Shown in pieces: positions 5,432 through 5,459 of a stretch of 5,459 nt of DNA. A program made the translations under genes and the position numbers. Each line of letters begins with the position of its first letter. Position 1 is the stretch's first letter. The stretch comes from an uncultured Collinsella sp. Lineage in GTDB: Bacteria; Actinomycetota; Coriobacteriia; Coriobacteriales; Coriobacteriaceae. The stretch spans positions 1-5,459 of the forward strand of contig URNC01000130.1 of assembly GCA_900549065.1 (NCBI GenBank), written 5' to 3'. Below the pieces are notes generated by a model. The model saw only the letters and a list, made by a program, of their open reading frames with translations, was not told the DNA's origin and did not search any database.

Positions 5432-5459
5432 CTGTCTCTTATACACATCTGACGCTGCC
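5432..5459 (+). other. Nextera (Tn5 mosaic-end) sequencing adapter, not genomic
   Basis: CTGTCTCTTATACACATCT (5432-5450) is the 19-bp Tn5 mosaic end. It is followed by GACGCTGCC (5451-5459), the start of the Illumina Nextera read-1 adapter in reverse complement. Translated on the minus strand it gives the well-known artefact N-terminus MCIRDS. True sequence stops at about 5431. Confidence 0.97.

Noticed and set aside
5224..5448. Complete 74-codon gene starting MCIRDS
   Set aside because: The first residues are translated Nextera adapter; the real gene is truncated at about 5431.

Overview
This is a GC-rich bacterial contig of about 5.4 kb, probably from a metagenome or draft assembly. Both ends are cut. 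The last 28 bases are Illumina Nextera/Tn5 adapter rather than genomic DNA. The codon use, the DHPS-HPPK fusion, the AGGAGG-type ribosome sites and the energy-coupling-factor (ECF) transporter genes suggest a Coriobacteriia actinomycete, perhaps Collinsella-like. That placement is inference from family resemblance; no marker gene is present.

Left half, minus strand (about 1-3400): reading right to left, a Sir2-family NAD-dependent protein deacylase gene is followed by a two-gene unit. Its first gene is a folate-synthesis fusion, dihydropteroate synthase joined to HPPK (folP-folK). Its second gene encodes a degenerate biotin-protein-ligase-like protein. The unit ends at a clear rho-independent terminator at the left edge. 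The fusion has its own Shine-Dalgarno site, a GC-rich leader hairpin and a candidate -10 box. Its DHPS barrel carries about 145 extra residues of low-complexity sequence in one active-site loop. Its stop codon abuts the start of the ligase-like gene, in the same reading frame.

Middle, plus strand (3537-4355): exoA, an exonuclease III/AP endonuclease, is transcribed divergently from the sirtuin gene across a 136-base gap.

Right part (4356-5459): exoA converges on an ECF transporter cluster running on the minus strand. The 150-base gap between them is packed with inverted repeats, including a 17-bp perfect palindrome with a 29-nt spacer. The transporter cluster consists of a substrate-binding membrane component (substrate unknown) and, 4 nt upstream, the last 68 codons of its ATPase, cut off by the contig end.

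No tRNA, rRNA, CRISPR array, phage gene or transposase gene is visible. The most unusual features are the loop insertion in DHPS, the ligase-like protein that has lost its catalytic motifs, and the palindromic elements at 4366-4481. I see no strong case for a wholly new defence or mobile system.
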